A stretch of DNA of 64,000 nucleotides. Source: Anaerolineales bacterium (lineage in GTDB: Bacteria > Chloroflexota > Anaerolineae > Anaerolineales > UBA4823). Location of the stretch: the NCBI GenBank assembly GCA_016929095.1, contig JAFGJM010000056.1:1-64000 (forward strand), given 5' to 3'. The translations under genes were made by a program, and so were the position numbers. The notes beneath the pieces were generated by a model, which was not told where the DNA came from, searched no databases, and was given only the letters and a program-made list of their open reading frames with translations. Shown piece by piece: positions 9,928-19,530 of the stretch. How positions within the stretch are numbered: the stretch's first letter is position 1; each line of letters begins with the position of its first letter.

Positions 9928-10749
9928 ATGGCTGTTTCAGAAGAGCAATATAATCAAGCAGTCTATATGATGAAGAATGGGGATAATGGCGGCGCGCGTA
10001 ACATATTACAACAGATCCTTAAATCTAATCCAAAAGATGAAAGAGCCTGGATGCTATATGTAAAAACCCTTTCCACAACAGCAGAGCGCATCCAGGCTTT
10101 AAAATGGTGTTTGAAGATAAACCCTGAGAGTGATATCGCAAGAGAAACTTTAGAATATTTACAGCAACCGTCGCCCGCGCCAAAGATCGATCATGTTGTT
10201 CCAACCAGGATAGAGGCTGGTATTGCCAATCGTGGAAGTGGGAACAATAAGACGAAATCGACAATAATCACCCCGCTTGTAATTACGGGCATAATTATTG
10301 TGGCTTGTATTGTGTTCTTTTCTCTCCAAAATATACTGGATACGCCTCTTTTGGCGGTTTTTGGAATTGGGGGGAAATACCAGGCTTCTGCATATGAAAT
10401 TACCGATCCTGTAATATCAGCTTTGGTGATCGAGAATCATTCTCCCTTTTTCATCAATTCGGTCATCCTTACTCGACATCAAGATGGTAAAGTCTATGAA
10501 TTCGAAGGGATAACTGTGGAGGGTTCGGAAGTATTTGCCATCGAGCCGGGTGGCTATGATTTAACAACCTATTACAGTGATCTGACGCCCGAAACGATGT
10601 TTACAGCTGGCGAAATGGGTTTTTATGTGGATGGGATTGCGACCGCCCATTTCAATGTGCGAAAAAAACGAGCTGTTATCTTCCATTTGGAAGGAGGTGG
10701 TATAACGGGTATGTTATCTTACGAGCCGTCAGAGTTAGTCGGAAAATGA
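9928..10749 (+). CDS. TPR-like protein with a single membrane helix
   Basis: The N-terminal 85 residues form short TPR-like helices ('YNQAVYMMKNGDNGGARNILQQILKSNPKDERAW'). A Pro-rich linker, one hydrophobic helix (about residues 112-135) and an extracellular-type domain of about 135 residues follow. This layout (cytoplasmic TPR, single helix, outside domain) is frequent in Chloroflexota proteins of unknown role. The ATG at 9928 is preferred over the GTG three bases earlier, with AGGAT upstream. No operon partner is evident. Confidence 0.7.
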   Translation: MAVSEEQYNQAVYMMKNGDNGGARNILQQILKSNPKDERAWMLYVKTLSTTAERIQALKWCLKINPESDIARETLEYLQQPSPAPKIDHVVPTRIEAGIANRGSGNNKTKSTIITPLVITGIIIVACIVFFSLQNILDTPLLAVFGIGGKYQASAYEITDPVISALVIENHSPFFINSVILTRHQDGKVYEFEGITVEGSEVFAIEPGGYDLTTYYSDLTPETMFTAGEMGFYVDGIATAHFNVRKKRAVIFHLEGGGITGMLSYEPSELVGK

Positions 10750-10858
10750 ACATTACAGGGAGAATATGATCCCGTTTTTATCCAGTCCGGTCAAATAAGT
10801 GTTGTTAGCGCAAAACAATAAATGTCTTCCGCATTGGGAGATCATCCGGTTTAAGATG

Positions 10859-10924
10859 GATGTATAATTTCGGAATTGGGAAGTTTAATTTGATCGAATC
10901 AGGTTTGATAGTTTGTGATAATCC
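10859..10924 (+). repeat. Promoter-like dispersed repeat, copy 2
   Basis: Second copy of the 66-base segment seen at 6757-6822, with GATGTATAATTT, GAATTGGGA and CAGGTTTGATA conserved. It lies about 55-120 bases before the next gene start. Confidence 0.55.
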
Positions 10925-10979
10925 GGTATAGCGGGAATTCGGAAGAAAAACTTGTGAATCTGCCTCGAGGAGTATCTGC

Positions 10980-12023
10980 ATGCAAGTGACAAACAGCCAA
11001 CGCGCCGCGTTTGGGTTTGCGCTCGGTCTTATCCTGATGTTCGCTGCTACACGCGTATTTCTTGTGAACCCCTACGATTTCGAAAACATGCAGCGCGGCG
11101 TGCGCTTACTTTTATCGGGAGTCAACCCTTGGGCTGATGTCACGCGTGTCTATGATTTCTATAATCCGCCCCACGCGGTGTTATTCCTCTGGCCTATGCT
11201 TTTCTTGTCCCCTCAAATATTCCTGGTCATCGGGGCGGCTTGCCTGTTCGCATTTGTCTTCTATCACCGCGCATGGGTTGCCCTGGCCTGGTTCGCTACC
11301 AATACGATGCTCTGGCTTATCTCTGCCGGAGGTATCGATATGTTCGTCATCGGCGTTGGCCTGCTTTTCTTGATGGCTGGCGATACCATGTATTTAAGTA
11401 AACGAGGTCTTGTATTTCGAGTCATAGCGTATGGCATTTTGATGGTCAAACCGCAAGGTGGAATGTTTATCGTCTTGCTCTACCTCCTCACACGTATGGA
11501 TTGGAAGGGATTCGCACTGTCACTTGTGTTCTATGGAGTGCTGTTCATCCCGCTTTACCCCTCCTGGCTGGACGTTGTTCTTTATGACCCACCCACGGCG
11601 CAGGCAGTGGCAACCCATACTATTTTAGGAAAATACGGTCTTTCTGTGGCGTTGTTAGTTGCTCTTGGTGCAGTCATTGCCAGGAAATGGCATTATTGGC
11701 AACTTGGGGGTGCACTCGCTTGTATCCTGACACCCTATGGTATGCCTGGCGTTCCCATCTTTTTGATTCTCACTGGCGTCACATCCATGAAAGCCATCCC
11801 TATTGTGGTGATATGGTCAGCATTGCTGGCTGTTGTCACATGGGTGACCCCTCCGGCTGGCGTTGATTATTATGGTTACCTTGCCCCCTTTATGGCGATA
11901 TACCACCTCAGTATGTTTGGTCTGGCTTTGACTCTGGCTTGTGTATCTCCGGATGCGGAAGGACAAAATTTAATATCGGTCAGCGCATGGCTTCGTCGCA
12001 TGCTGGCTGGTAGAATATTTTAA
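10980..12023 (+). CDS. Multi-pass membrane protein, possibly a GT-C-like glycosyltransferase
   Basis: This 347-residue protein is built almost wholly of hydrophobic helices, about nine or ten. The extracytoplasmic loop after helix 1 reads 'NPYDFENMQRGVRLLLSGVNPWADVTRVYDFYNPPHAVLFL'. A Gly-x-Asn-Pro-Trp segment followed by Tyr-x-x-Pro-Pro before the next helix is common in DUF2029/GT87-like polyprenol-phosphate-dependent glycosyltransferases. Assignment to that group is tentative because the catalytic Asp is not certain. The ATG follows GAGGAG at good spacing. Confidence 0.6.
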   Translation: MQVTNSQRAAFGFALGLILMFAATRVFLVNPYDFENMQRGVRLLLSGVNPWADVTRVYDFYNPPHAVLFLWPMLFLSPQIFLVIGAACLFAFVFYHRAWVALAWFATNTMLWLISAGGIDMFVIGVGLLFLMAGDTMYLSKRGLVFRVIAYGILMVKPQGGMFIVLLYLLTRMDWKGFALSLVFYGVLFIPLYPSWLDVVLYDPPTAQAVATHTILGKYGLSVALLVALGAVIARKWHYWQLGGALACILTPYGMPGVPIFLILTGVTSMKAIPIVVIWSALLAVVTWVTPPAGVDYYGYLAPFMAIYHLSMFGLALTLACVSPDAEGQNLISVSAWLRRMLAGRIF

Positions 12024-12228
12024 CGAGCAAGGCATTCCGGTTCATCCCCACCTTATGAACGAATTCCAAACATTATCCACAAAACTTGGCGCAACGGATT
12101 CCTTCTTTGCACGGTGGTAGATTATCAATAATTGAGCACCAGGTTTTTAAACATTTTGATAAAAGCCCTCCGAATATGGATTTGGAATTGTTTTTTTTTT
12201 AATAAGACCCTACTCTCAGTCCCTGAGG

Positions 12229-12292
12229 CTGTCCTAAAAGTTGATTTTGTCATGTTGCACAAAATGTGTTTCACGAAACGAAGCGAAACCTC
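12229..12292 (+). repeat. Dispersed intergenic repeat, copy 1
   Basis: This segment shares GTCATGTTGCAC, TTCACG and CGAAGCGAAA, in the same order and spacing, with 29510-29572. The 330-base gap it sits in (12024-12357) has no supported gene, and its end carries the 'ctctgcgtctcagcggtta' type text that also recurs in this genome's intergenic DNA. Confidence 0.6.
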
Positions 12293-12357
12293 TCTTAATT
12301 TCCCGACTCCCTGCTTCCCTTATGACTATTTCCTCTGCACGCTCTGCGTCTCAGCGG

Positions 12358-13974
12358 TTATTTCTTTAACCGTGCTGCCAGCGATAAGCCGCGAAAACCC
12401 ATTGCCTTCAACCACTTTCCCAGCCGGGCAGACGCCTTTTCATCCTGCGGCGCGTACAGCGGATCGCCCAGGATGAGGTACAACGCCCGCTCCACCCCAT
12501 GCGGGATGATATCGCCAGCCATGCCGTAGCCAATGCAATCGTAACCCACCAGATACAGATTCTCGACAGGCGATTGAGGGTCCAATCGTTCTGCGCCGCT
12601 TTGACCGATGCGGTGCGCCATCTCCGCCGTCCACATCCCGGTGAAAAACATCGGCATTTGCATATCCACAGCCTGATCGAAACCGGGGAACACCTGGCGC
12701 AATTGTCCCAACACCAAATCCAATTCCTGGCGTAAATCGTAGGGCGGCTGCATTACCCAAAATACATCCAGGGCATGTTTACCGGGGGGCGCCAGGGTCG
12801 GGTCGAAGAAAGTCGGAGCGTAGCAGTTCAGCGTGCGCTCCCAGCCCATAGTGTGCAGCAGCGAGTGACCTTCGCCCAGCAACGGTTCATCTGTCCCCAA
12901 AATCAATGCCGCCACATTGGCGGGAACAGCATCTTTCAAGCGCCGGGTATATTCCGGGGGCAGATTTTCCTCACCTGCCAACTGTATGAGGCGGTTCAAG
13001 CCGCCGTTGTGCACCACAATGTCGGCAGAAACCGCCCGCCCATCCTCCAGAAGTACCCCGTTTGCCTTGCCGTTTTCAATGCGAATAGCTTTGACTTTCG
13101 TGCGCAGCGCAATTTGACCGCCATGCCGGATAAGAGTACGCTCCAGCCCGCGGACGATGGCTGCCGTTCCACCCACGGCTGTACCCCAATCGGCCATGTT
13201 GCCGATCGAATCGGCGATAGCGCGTTTGGTCTCTATCCCGGAAAATGTATCCACCGTTTGCGAGGCAAAACAGTAGGTGATGATAGTCTGTACATAATTG
13301 ACATACTCTGTATTGCCGGGGAAATAGCTTTCGATATATTGCCGGGCAGTCATTTCCGGAGGCACATTATCCGCCGGGTCGAACATATCGCCAATCCAGC
13401 GGTAAACCTGCGCCATGCCGCGCTTGCCGCCCACCAGGGTCTCCTGCGCCTCGTCTAGTGAATTGAAGCGCCGCCCGTCACGGGTGACCACCCAATGATC
13501 GCCGCGCGCTTTCACATCGTGAATGGTAACCCATTCGATCTCTGCGCCGAGTTTGGTACACAGCTTGCCAATGCGGCTGTTAGGACCGGCGCATGTCCAG
13601 GCGGCAGTGCTGATGGCGTAACCGTTGTATTCTAAATGAGTGTATTTCCCGCCGCCGAAGCCTAATTGTTCCAATACCAGCACTTTTTTACCCGCCCGCG
13701 CCAGGCCGATAGCCGTCATCAAACCGCCAATCCCGGCGCCGATCACCACCGCGTCGTAGCGGGTATCCAGCGGAACGGGCGGCGTTTGCATCTCGGGTGC
13801 GCTGAAGACATTATTGGGGCACAGATACAGGCAGTCCCCGCATTGAGTGCAGGCATTTTCATTTATATGGGGATAAGCTGTGGCTTCGATTTGCAGGGTG
13901 ATCGCGTGTGCAGGGCAGCCCGCCACACAATAGCTGCAGCCGGTGCAACGGGTTTTGTCTATGGCGATGGTCAT
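12358..13974 (-). CDS. Ferredoxin-fused FAD-dependent oxidoreductase (phytoene desaturase-like)
   Basis: This 538-residue protein starts with a two-[4Fe-4S] ferredoxin domain (Cys10, 13, 16, 20 and Cys42, 45, 48, 52). A Rossmann FAD motif follows (VVIGAGIGGLMTAIGLA, about residues 74-92) and then a body like the NAD(P)/FAD phytoene desaturase or CrtI/FixC-type amine oxidoreductases ('GKYTHLEYNGYAISTAAW', C-terminal 'LYLVGYDCIGYGMAGDIIPHGVERA'). The fusion would let the flavin exchange electrons through iron-sulfur clusters. No carotenoid genes are nearby, so a carotenoid role is unsupported. A TGAGGAG site precedes the start. Substrate unknown. Confidence 0.83.
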   Translation of the reverse strand: MTIAIDKTRCTGCSYCVAGCPAHAITLQIEATAYPHINENACTQCGDCLYLCPNNVFSAPEMQTPPVPLDTRYDAVVIGAGIGGLMTAIGLARAGKKVLVLEQLGFGGGKYTHLEYNGYAISTAAWTCAGPNSRIGKLCTKLGAEIEWVTIHDVKARGDHWVVTRDGRRFNSLDEAQETLVGGKRGMAQVYRWIGDMFDPADNVPPEMTARQYIESYFPGNTEYVNYVQTIITYCFASQTVDTFSGIETKRAIADSIGNMADWGTAVGGTAAIVRGLERTLIRHGGQIALRTKVKAIRIENGKANGVLLEDGRAVSADIVVHNGGLNRLIQLAGEENLPPEYTRRLKDAVPANVAALILGTDEPLLGEGHSLLHTMGWERTLNCYAPTFFDPTLAPPGKHALDVFWVMQPPYDLRQELDLVLGQLRQVFPGFDQAVDMQMPMFFTGMWTAEMAHRIGQSGAERLDPQSPVENLYLVGYDCIGYGMAGDIIPHGVERALYLILGDPLYAPQDEKASARLGKWLKAMGFRGLSLAARLKK

Positions 13975-14109
13975 GTGGACTCCTCAGGCGGAAAGATTAT
14001 TGAGTATTATAAGGGAGGAAAGGAAAAGGGAAAAGTGGGTAAAGCCCAATAGCTCCCTTGTCGCATTATTGCTCATCCCCCTTTTACCTGATTACCTTTC
14101 CCCCATTCC

Positions 14110-15066
14110 TCACGCCTCATAAAGTCCAGCCACCGCCTGCGCCCACTCGTACACCAGTTGGCGCAGTTCATCGGGTTCCAGCACCGTCGCCCCCGGACCA
14201 AAACTCATGGTCATGGAAGCCGCCCAGTAAATATCCGGCAGCGAAGCAGCCACAATCACCGAGCCGTCGGCTTGCGGTTCGATTTTCTCCCAGGCTGCCG
14301 GCGTACTCAAGGCGAATGCCGCCACCTCCGGCGCTAAATGCAGGCGCACATGCACCTGAGCCTGACTCTGGATTTCGAACGCCAGGTATTTTTGAGGATC
14401 GAATTCGGGGGGAATTTGGTAACTTTCGTCCAATTGCAATATTTGGTGGATACGGTCGATGCGGAACGAGCGCATATCCTGGCGCAGATGGCAATACCCG
14501 ATCACATACCACCACCCCTGGCGAAACGCCAGCGCATACGCGTCAAACTCACGCTGGAGCGGTTCGTTCTGGCTGGCGCCCTGGTAAGTGATACGTACAC
14601 GTTTCTGAAGACGGATGGCTTTTCGCAATGTATTTAAAAAGGGGGCATAGGGCTGTAAACCGGGGCGTTTCAATTGAGTTGTGACTAAAATCCGCCGAGC
14701 CCATGCGACCTCGTCACGCTGCTCATCTGGGAGGACATTCTCGATTTTTGCAACTGCCCCCTCGGAGGCTTCATCGTAAAGCCCTTCCCACATTTCGCTC
14801 ACCAAACCGGCGCCCAAACAAATCGCCGTGGCTTCTTCAGGCGTAAATATCAATGGGGGCATTTTATAGCCTCGCACCAGAGAAAAACCACCATACCTGC
14901 CGCGCTCGGAATAGACTGGAATGCCCATTTCGTCCAGCATCAACATATAGCGGTGCAAAGTGCGCACCGAAACACCCAATTTCTCCGCTAAATCGTTTGC
15001 GGTTTGGCGGGGTTGGCGCTGCAGCAGCATGATTAATGTGATCAGGCGGGTAGCGGTGGTGGACAT
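14110..15066 (-). CDS. WYL-domain transcriptional regulator (YafY type)
   Basis: This 318-residue regulator has an N-terminal helix-turn-helix of the HTH_11/DeoR kind (about residues 5-60, 'TANDLAEKLGVSVRTLHRYMLMLDEMGIPV', then a GRYGGF wing). The WYL domain follows ('YALAFRQGWWYVIGYCHLR', 'SFRIDRI') and a C-terminal WCX-like part. WYL domains sense small ligands or nucleic acids. Its divergent upstream neighbour on the same strand is a GyrI-like ligand-binding protein; the two are 313 bases apart, so an operon is doubtful. Targets are unknown. Confidence 0.87.
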   Translation of the reverse strand: MSTTATRLITLIMLLQRQPRQTANDLAEKLGVSVRTLHRYMLMLDEMGIPVYSERGRYGGFSLVRGYKMPPLIFTPEEATAICLGAGLVSEMWEGLYDEASEGAVAKIENVLPDEQRDEVAWARRILVTTQLKRPGLQPYAPFLNTLRKAIRLQKRVRITYQGASQNEPLQREFDAYALAFRQGWWYVIGYCHLRQDMRSFRIDRIHQILQLDESYQIPPEFDPQKYLAFEIQSQAQVHVRLHLAPEVAAFALSTPAAWEKIEPQADGSVIVAASLPDIYWAASMTMSFGPGATVLEPDELRQLVYEWAQAVAGLYEA

Positions 15067-15301
15067 TGATTAATAATCGGTATCAGGTATAACAATATTG
15101 TCTCATTTTTGGACACTATATCTCTGATTTCCTGATAAAAAAAAGCTTTTATTAGGAAGGCAGGAATGCATGAAGGTAATTTTCTGCTATAAAGTATGCG
15201 TACATCCTTTATCCGGCATAGCGACTGATATGAAACTAGAATTTCATTTGTACCCTTCGTGATGAAATATTTTCATAAATTCTCTTAGCAAAGTTGTTAG
15301 T

Positions 15302-15345
15302 AACAAGGCAATCAGGAATTACTTTCAATACCTGATTGCCTTGTT
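15302..15345. repeat. Perfect 15-bp inverted repeat
   Basis: AACAAGGCAATCAGG (15302-15316) is exactly complementary to CCTGATTGCCTTGTT (15331-15345), with a 14-base loop. It lies just past the end of the GyrI-like gene (minus strand) and before the WYL gene. With no U-tract it is a weak terminator candidate and may be a dispersed repeat. The remaining bases 15067-15301 show nothing else convincing. Confidence 0.7.
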
Positions 15346-15379
15346 GCCTGGTTACCTGATACCTGGTTCTTGTATCACA

Positions 15380-15841
15380 TTAGGATTTTACCGGAAACAC
15401 AATGCGCGTTTCCAAAGCCTCCGGCGGCGTTGTCTGTGGGTCTTTGAGGTAAAACTCATAACATATACCGGTCGGTTCGATATGGTTGGTTTTCATCCAC
15501 GCGTCCATAGCTTCGTAGGCTGCTGCAATTTTATCATACGGCCCTACATGCATGCAGACGACCGCCTTACCACCCGGGATCTCGCCGGGTTGGATGGTCT
15601 CTTTGCCAGGGATTTTGGCAGAAACAGGAAAGCCAATCTCGAGATCCAGATCCTGCATATCCATGTTGTAATAGGCGGCAAATGGTTCACCCGCCGGGAA
15701 TTGACCGATTTGCCCCAGATATTGGGCTATCGCGCCATAAGCCTGCCCCAGCACCTGCGGAAGATTTTCCACCGCCGCTCGGGTGCGGATGGAAGCCACT
15801 GGCTGTACCGGACGATCAATTAATTGACATTCGTACGACAT
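15380..15841 (-). CDS. GyrI-like / effector-binding domain protein
   Basis: This 153-residue single-domain protein matches the GyrI-like or AraC effector-binding fold: an N-terminal 'QLIDRPVQPVASIRTRAAVENLPQVLGQ', a central 'IPGGKAVVCMHVGPYDKIAAAYEAMDAWM' and a C-terminal 'EFYLKDPQTTPPEALETRIVFPV'. Such proteins bind small hydrophobic compounds, and some hydrolyse or inhibit targets. Here the domain has no attached DNA-binding part. It may act as a ligand sink or partner for a regulator such as the nearby WYL protein. AGGAGT precedes the start. Confidence 0.82.
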   Translation of the reverse strand: MSYECQLIDRPVQPVASIRTRAAVENLPQVLGQAYGAIAQYLGQIGQFPAGEPFAAYYNMDMQDLDLEIGFPVSAKIPGKETIQPGEIPGGKAVVCMHVGPYDKIAAAYEAMDAWMKTNHIEPTGICYEFYLKDPQTTPPEALETRIVFPVKS

Positions 15842-16028
15842 TTTTTACACTCCTTTTTTTACTCAAAAGTAGATCCTAAAAGGGAGAAAGCCCTTAAAGT
15901 GCATTTTCCTGATCAGGACAAATTAATGGGATTGACCCGGGCATCGATTTCTCCGATCTTGGAAAGTATGCTCAGATTGTAAAATCGATATATGTCAATT
16001 TCCGACATATATATTATGAAATTTCGGG

Positions 16029-17861
16029 TTATTTAGAATTTTCTAAAGGAAATGGAAATCGCACTTTACTGGAGAAGCCGTGTTCCAATTCAAAGGACAC
16101 TTTTCCACTTAACTGTTGTTCCCCTAAAGCCAATACAATTTGCATACCGAGTTTTCCATGAGTGCGTGGATCAAAATCGGGAAGCGCACCGACGCCGTTA
16201 TCCGACACAGCGAGCATGATATCATTTTCTGCAGTCTTGGAAAGGGAGATGGTTATTTTCCCTGTCCGATCACCGGGGAAAGCGTATTTCAGGCTGTTAG
16301 ATACCAGCTCATTGATGATTAATCCGCATGGAATGGCGGTATCGATAAACACGGTAACCGGTTCTGCCTCTAATGCAATCTCGATCATATCCGGGCGTGC
16401 ATTATAACTTTGTAATAAAAGACCGATCAATTCATTCAAATATTCCCCCAAATCAATGCTGGAGAGGTTGCGGGATTGATACAGCCTTTGGTGAACCAGT
16501 GACATAGAGCGGATGCGGTTTCCCATGTCCTTGAATACGCCCACTATTTGTGCGTCGTTTATAAAATCAGCTTGCAATGAAAGCATAGAACTGATCATTT
16601 GCATATTATTCTTTGTGCGGTGATATAACTCTCGCAGCAGAGCTTCTTTTTCAGCCAGCGCGGTTTTCAGTTGATTTTCAGCTTCTTTATGCTCGCTGAT
16701 ATCACGAATCGATTCGATTGAACCAACAATCTCGCCTTTATGGTTATAAAGTGGCGTAGCGGTCACCCAAAAATGAGTGCCTTTTCCCTGGTTCAGCTTG
16801 GAAAGAAATACTTCCGCTGCCAGAGTCTTTCCATATTGTTTAAGCGTGGGGTATTGGTCCTTAAGCGGTGAATTTTCTTCGAAAACCAGGTTAATTAAAA
16901 TCGGACGCTTTTCGCCATAAAACGGTACTGCATAAACATAATCTCCTTGCCCAAGCATTTCTTCTTTCGCAATTCCGGTCATCTGTTCAATTGCCCGGTT
17001 CCAGGCAAGCACCTTTCCCTGTCTATCGATCACGAATGTGGCATCTGGAAGGAATTCAATGATATCTTTGAGAGTTTTCTCACTTTCTTGTAGTGCCATT
17101 TGGGCATTTTTTCGCGCCGTGATGTCCCGGCAAAGAATTCCCACTTGTTCAACCCGGGTATGCTTCCTTACAACAGGGAAAATGAAAAATAAATCTGATT
17201 GAGATACGCCATTAAATTCATACGCACACTCTATTGAAAATGATTCGCCGCTTTCAAACACTCGCTGACAATACACCCGAATATTTTCGCCTTCAGGGCA
17301 GGGATAAAGATTTTTAAATACTTCTTCTGCGAAATCCCCTGGTTTAATGGGGTATTCGTTAATGCGTTTTCCCCAAGCCGATTGAACGCGATAATCTTCA
17401 TCCACCACCAAAGCCAGGTTATTGGCAGCCTCAATAAATGCCAGATATGGTTGTTCGGTTTGACCAGCTTCAAAACTTTCTTGTTTTGTGTGGGATATAT
17501 CCCGAATGACCTCGGAAATGGCGATTAATTCACCCTCTTTATCAAACACAGGAGAGGCGCGTACTGACCATTGACAACCATCGCCCGATAAAACTAATTT
17601 TTCTTCCACCTGTTTACTTTGCTTGGCTTTGGCAACCGGATAATCGGAGATATCTGCTTGAGCCAAGCGCCATATCTCCCGGCAGGTTTTTCCCGCCAAG
17701 TATTCCAGCGGCTTTTCCAACATGTGGACTAAACGCTTGTTGGCCCACGCCAGACGCATATCCAGGTTATACCAGGCGACCATCGCGGGTAATTCATCTA
17801 ACAATTCCTTTATAGAATCATCCAGGTAAAGAGAATTATTCATCACATCCATAATTTTCAC
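16029..17861 (-). CDS. PAS-domain sensor histidine kinase (HisKA_2 type)
   Basis: This 610-residue kinase has three PAS domains (about residues 20-125, 135-250 and 260-392, each ending in an 'RDI' PAC-type segment). A HisKA_2 dimerisation domain follows with the phospho-acceptor His414 in ELYHRTKNNMQ, then a HATPase_c domain with the N box 'NELVSNSLKYAF' and G box 'SDNGVGALPDF'. It has no membrane helix and so is probably a cytoplasmic sensor. No response regulator gene is adjacent, so it is an orphan here. HisKA_2 kinases often act with single-domain receivers or stress-response partners. Confidence 0.92.
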   Translation of the reverse strand: MKIMDVMNNSLYLDDSIKELLDELPAMVAWYNLDMRLAWANKRLVHMLEKPLEYLAGKTCREIWRLAQADISDYPVAKAKQSKQVEEKLVLSGDGCQWSVRASPVFDKEGELIAISEVIRDISHTKQESFEAGQTEQPYLAFIEAANNLALVVDEDYRVQSAWGKRINEYPIKPGDFAEEVFKNLYPCPEGENIRVYCQRVFESGESFSIECAYEFNGVSQSDLFFIFPVVRKHTRVEQVGILCRDITARKNAQMALQESEKTLKDIIEFLPDATFVIDRQGKVLAWNRAIEQMTGIAKEEMLGQGDYVYAVPFYGEKRPILINLVFEENSPLKDQYPTLKQYGKTLAAEVFLSKLNQGKGTHFWVTATPLYNHKGEIVGSIESIRDISEHKEAENQLKTALAEKEALLRELYHRTKNNMQMISSMLSLQADFINDAQIVGVFKDMGNRIRSMSLVHQRLYQSRNLSSIDLGEYLNELIGLLLQSYNARPDMIEIALEAEPVTVFIDTAIPCGLIINELVSNSLKYAFPGDRTGKITISLSKTAENDIMLAVSDNGVGALPDFDPRTHGKLGMQIVLALGEQQLSGKVSFELEHGFSSKVRFPFPLENSK

Positions 17862-18120
17862 GACCTGATATCATCCACGAAAATATCAAATCGCATTTTA
17901 TCGTGTTGCAAGGTTTGCGCCGAAAAATTCCGTCCGAACAACATTCCTATGAATTTGTCTGCCTTATTGTGCTATGAAACGATTACGTGAAGCCCCGGAA
18001 ATCCCAAAAATGTTACAAGTAATGAAATTCCATCCCTATTGTACTCAATATATACCTTAATGAAAATGTATTGTCATTGGGTATGCCTGGGAAATTCTCG
18101 ATTGGTTTAATATATAGTTT

Positions 18121-18981
18121 TTACTTCAAGATAACGCTTAATAGAAAATCCATTAAGGTCATGGAAAACTGTTCTGCATAAGGACTGTCAAATAACTCGG
18201 TGCCATGCCATTGCCCGGGGAAAATCACCAGCTTCTTTGGCTCAGGCGCCCGGTTATACAATTCGGGCATAGCAGTGCGAATCACTCTGTAATGATCGCT
18301 TTCGTTATAAATAAATAGCTTCGGTATATCCCGGGAAACAAGGTTTTCCGGAAAGGTTTTCGTCTCAAAGGCAAATTGCTTTGGACTGGCAATAAGCATC
18401 AACCCGGCCAGCTCCTCACGAAGAGAAACGTTAATACAAGCGCCTCCCCCCATGCTGCCTCCCACACAAACAAAATACTTGTATCCCCGCTGCCGTAAAA
18501 TATCCATGATAGTCACAAGATCCTGGTAATTTTTCGAGTCGGTAGCCAGCCCGAAGCATTCCGATTTTCCATGGCAACGCATGTCATAGGTAAAAGCAGA
18601 TACCCCGTTATCGGCAACTTTTTGGGCAAAATCCGCCCAGGTTGTTTGGTCAAGCCCCCCCATGTGAGCGAAAATGACGATCGTGTCGGTAACGGCGTGG
18701 TAGATTGTGCCGCTTAGATGGATATCATTACTCACAGGGAAACTGACAACTTCCACCCCCGGCTCATATAAAGGAAAAGGCGTATGTGTGGATGTGGGTG
18801 TGATGGTGGGAGTTCTCGTTAAGGTAGGAGATGGCGCGAGTGAAGGCGTAGCCGTCGGACTTGAGGTTGAAATGGAAGTTACGGTGGGAGTAGATGTAGG
18901 AATGACGTGAGGGGCTTGACATCCACTTATCGTCAAAAAGACCAGCCATAAAAAAATGAAAATTGATCTTTGCCTATTCAT
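18121..18981 (-). CDS. Lipoprotein alpha/beta hydrolase
   Basis: The 286-residue product has an N-terminal signal ending in the lipobox LTISGC, so Cys21 is the likely lipid-anchored residue. A Thr/Pro/Ser linker of about 45 residues follows, typical of Chloroflexota lipoproteins, and then an alpha/beta-hydrolase domain. The nucleophile elbow GGSMGGG, an Asp-containing 'FIYNESDHYR' strand and the late 'GQWHGTEL' His supply a plausible Ser-Asp-His triad. It probably hydrolyses an ester or amide outside the membrane. It is a single gene with about 130 to 260 bases of empty sequence on either side. Confidence 0.85.
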   Translation of the reverse strand: MNRQRSIFIFLWLVFLTISGCQAPHVIPTSTPTVTSISTSSPTATPSLAPSPTLTRTPTITPTSTHTPFPLYEPGVEVVSFPVSNDIHLSGTIYHAVTDTIVIFAHMGGLDQTTWADFAQKVADNGVSAFTYDMRCHGKSECFGLATDSKNYQDLVTIMDILRQRGYKYFVCVGGSMGGGACINVSLREELAGLMLIASPKQFAFETKTFPENLVSRDIPKLFIYNESDHYRVIRTAMPELYNRAPEPKKLVIFPGQWHGTELFDSPYAEQFSMTLMDFLLSVILK

Positions 18982-19115
18982 TGTCAGCTACCTTTCCCTT
19001 TTCATCCAAACACTCGCTTCATTCCCTGATATATATACATATTTAAGGGGGAAAAGTATCAGTTATTCGGTTTTTCTTGACGATGTTTAGAGAACTTTGA
19101 TTTAAAAGTCTAATG

Positions 19116-19511
19116 TTACTTTTCGTTGAATGGTTGCGTTTTTGACCAGTGACTTTGAATAATACGCCATTGCCTATCGATTAACGCGTAAACTTCGGTG
19201 CAATTCCAACGACTTTCAGATTCGCCGGTGTATGAGACATAATTGAAAGTCAACATAACCACATTACCGATGTGTTGCACATGGGGGTTAAGTAATTCAA
19301 AGCGGTCAAAATAAACCTGGCCGCGAATGGACTCATAACGCTCAGTTAATGCAGCCAATCCATCAATCCTGAATTCGATATATGGATCAAAATAAACAAC
19401 CTCAGGGGCTGAAATCTCCAGGAAACCTGACGGATCACCCTTCCCCCAACGTTCCAAAGCAGCCTTTTCCATGGCGATGATCGTCTCAGCTATGGCTTTT
19501 TCTTTATCCAT
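19116..19511 (-). CDS. SnoaL-like / NTF2-fold small protein
   Basis: This 131-residue protein has an initial helix pair, 'WGKGDPSGFLEISAPEVVYFDP' and late strands 'VVMLTFNYVSYTGESES' and 'QWRIIQSHWS', which fit the SnoaL-like polyketide cyclase or DUF4440 branch of the NTF2 fold. The branch has a cone-shaped pocket; members bind or isomerise small ligands, and many are not enzymes. It lies 19 bases after an upstream hydrolase-fold gene on the same strand, with a GAGAGAA ribosome site in the gap, so the two are probably co-transcribed. Confidence 0.8.
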   Translation of the reverse strand: MDKEKAIAETIIAMEKAALERWGKGDPSGFLEISAPEVVYFDPYIEFRIDGLAALTERYESIRGQVYFDRFELLNPHVQHIGNVVMLTFNYVSYTGESESRWNCTEVYALIDRQWRIIQSHWSKTQPFNEK

Positions 19512-19530
19512 AACGCAATTCTCTCCTTGC

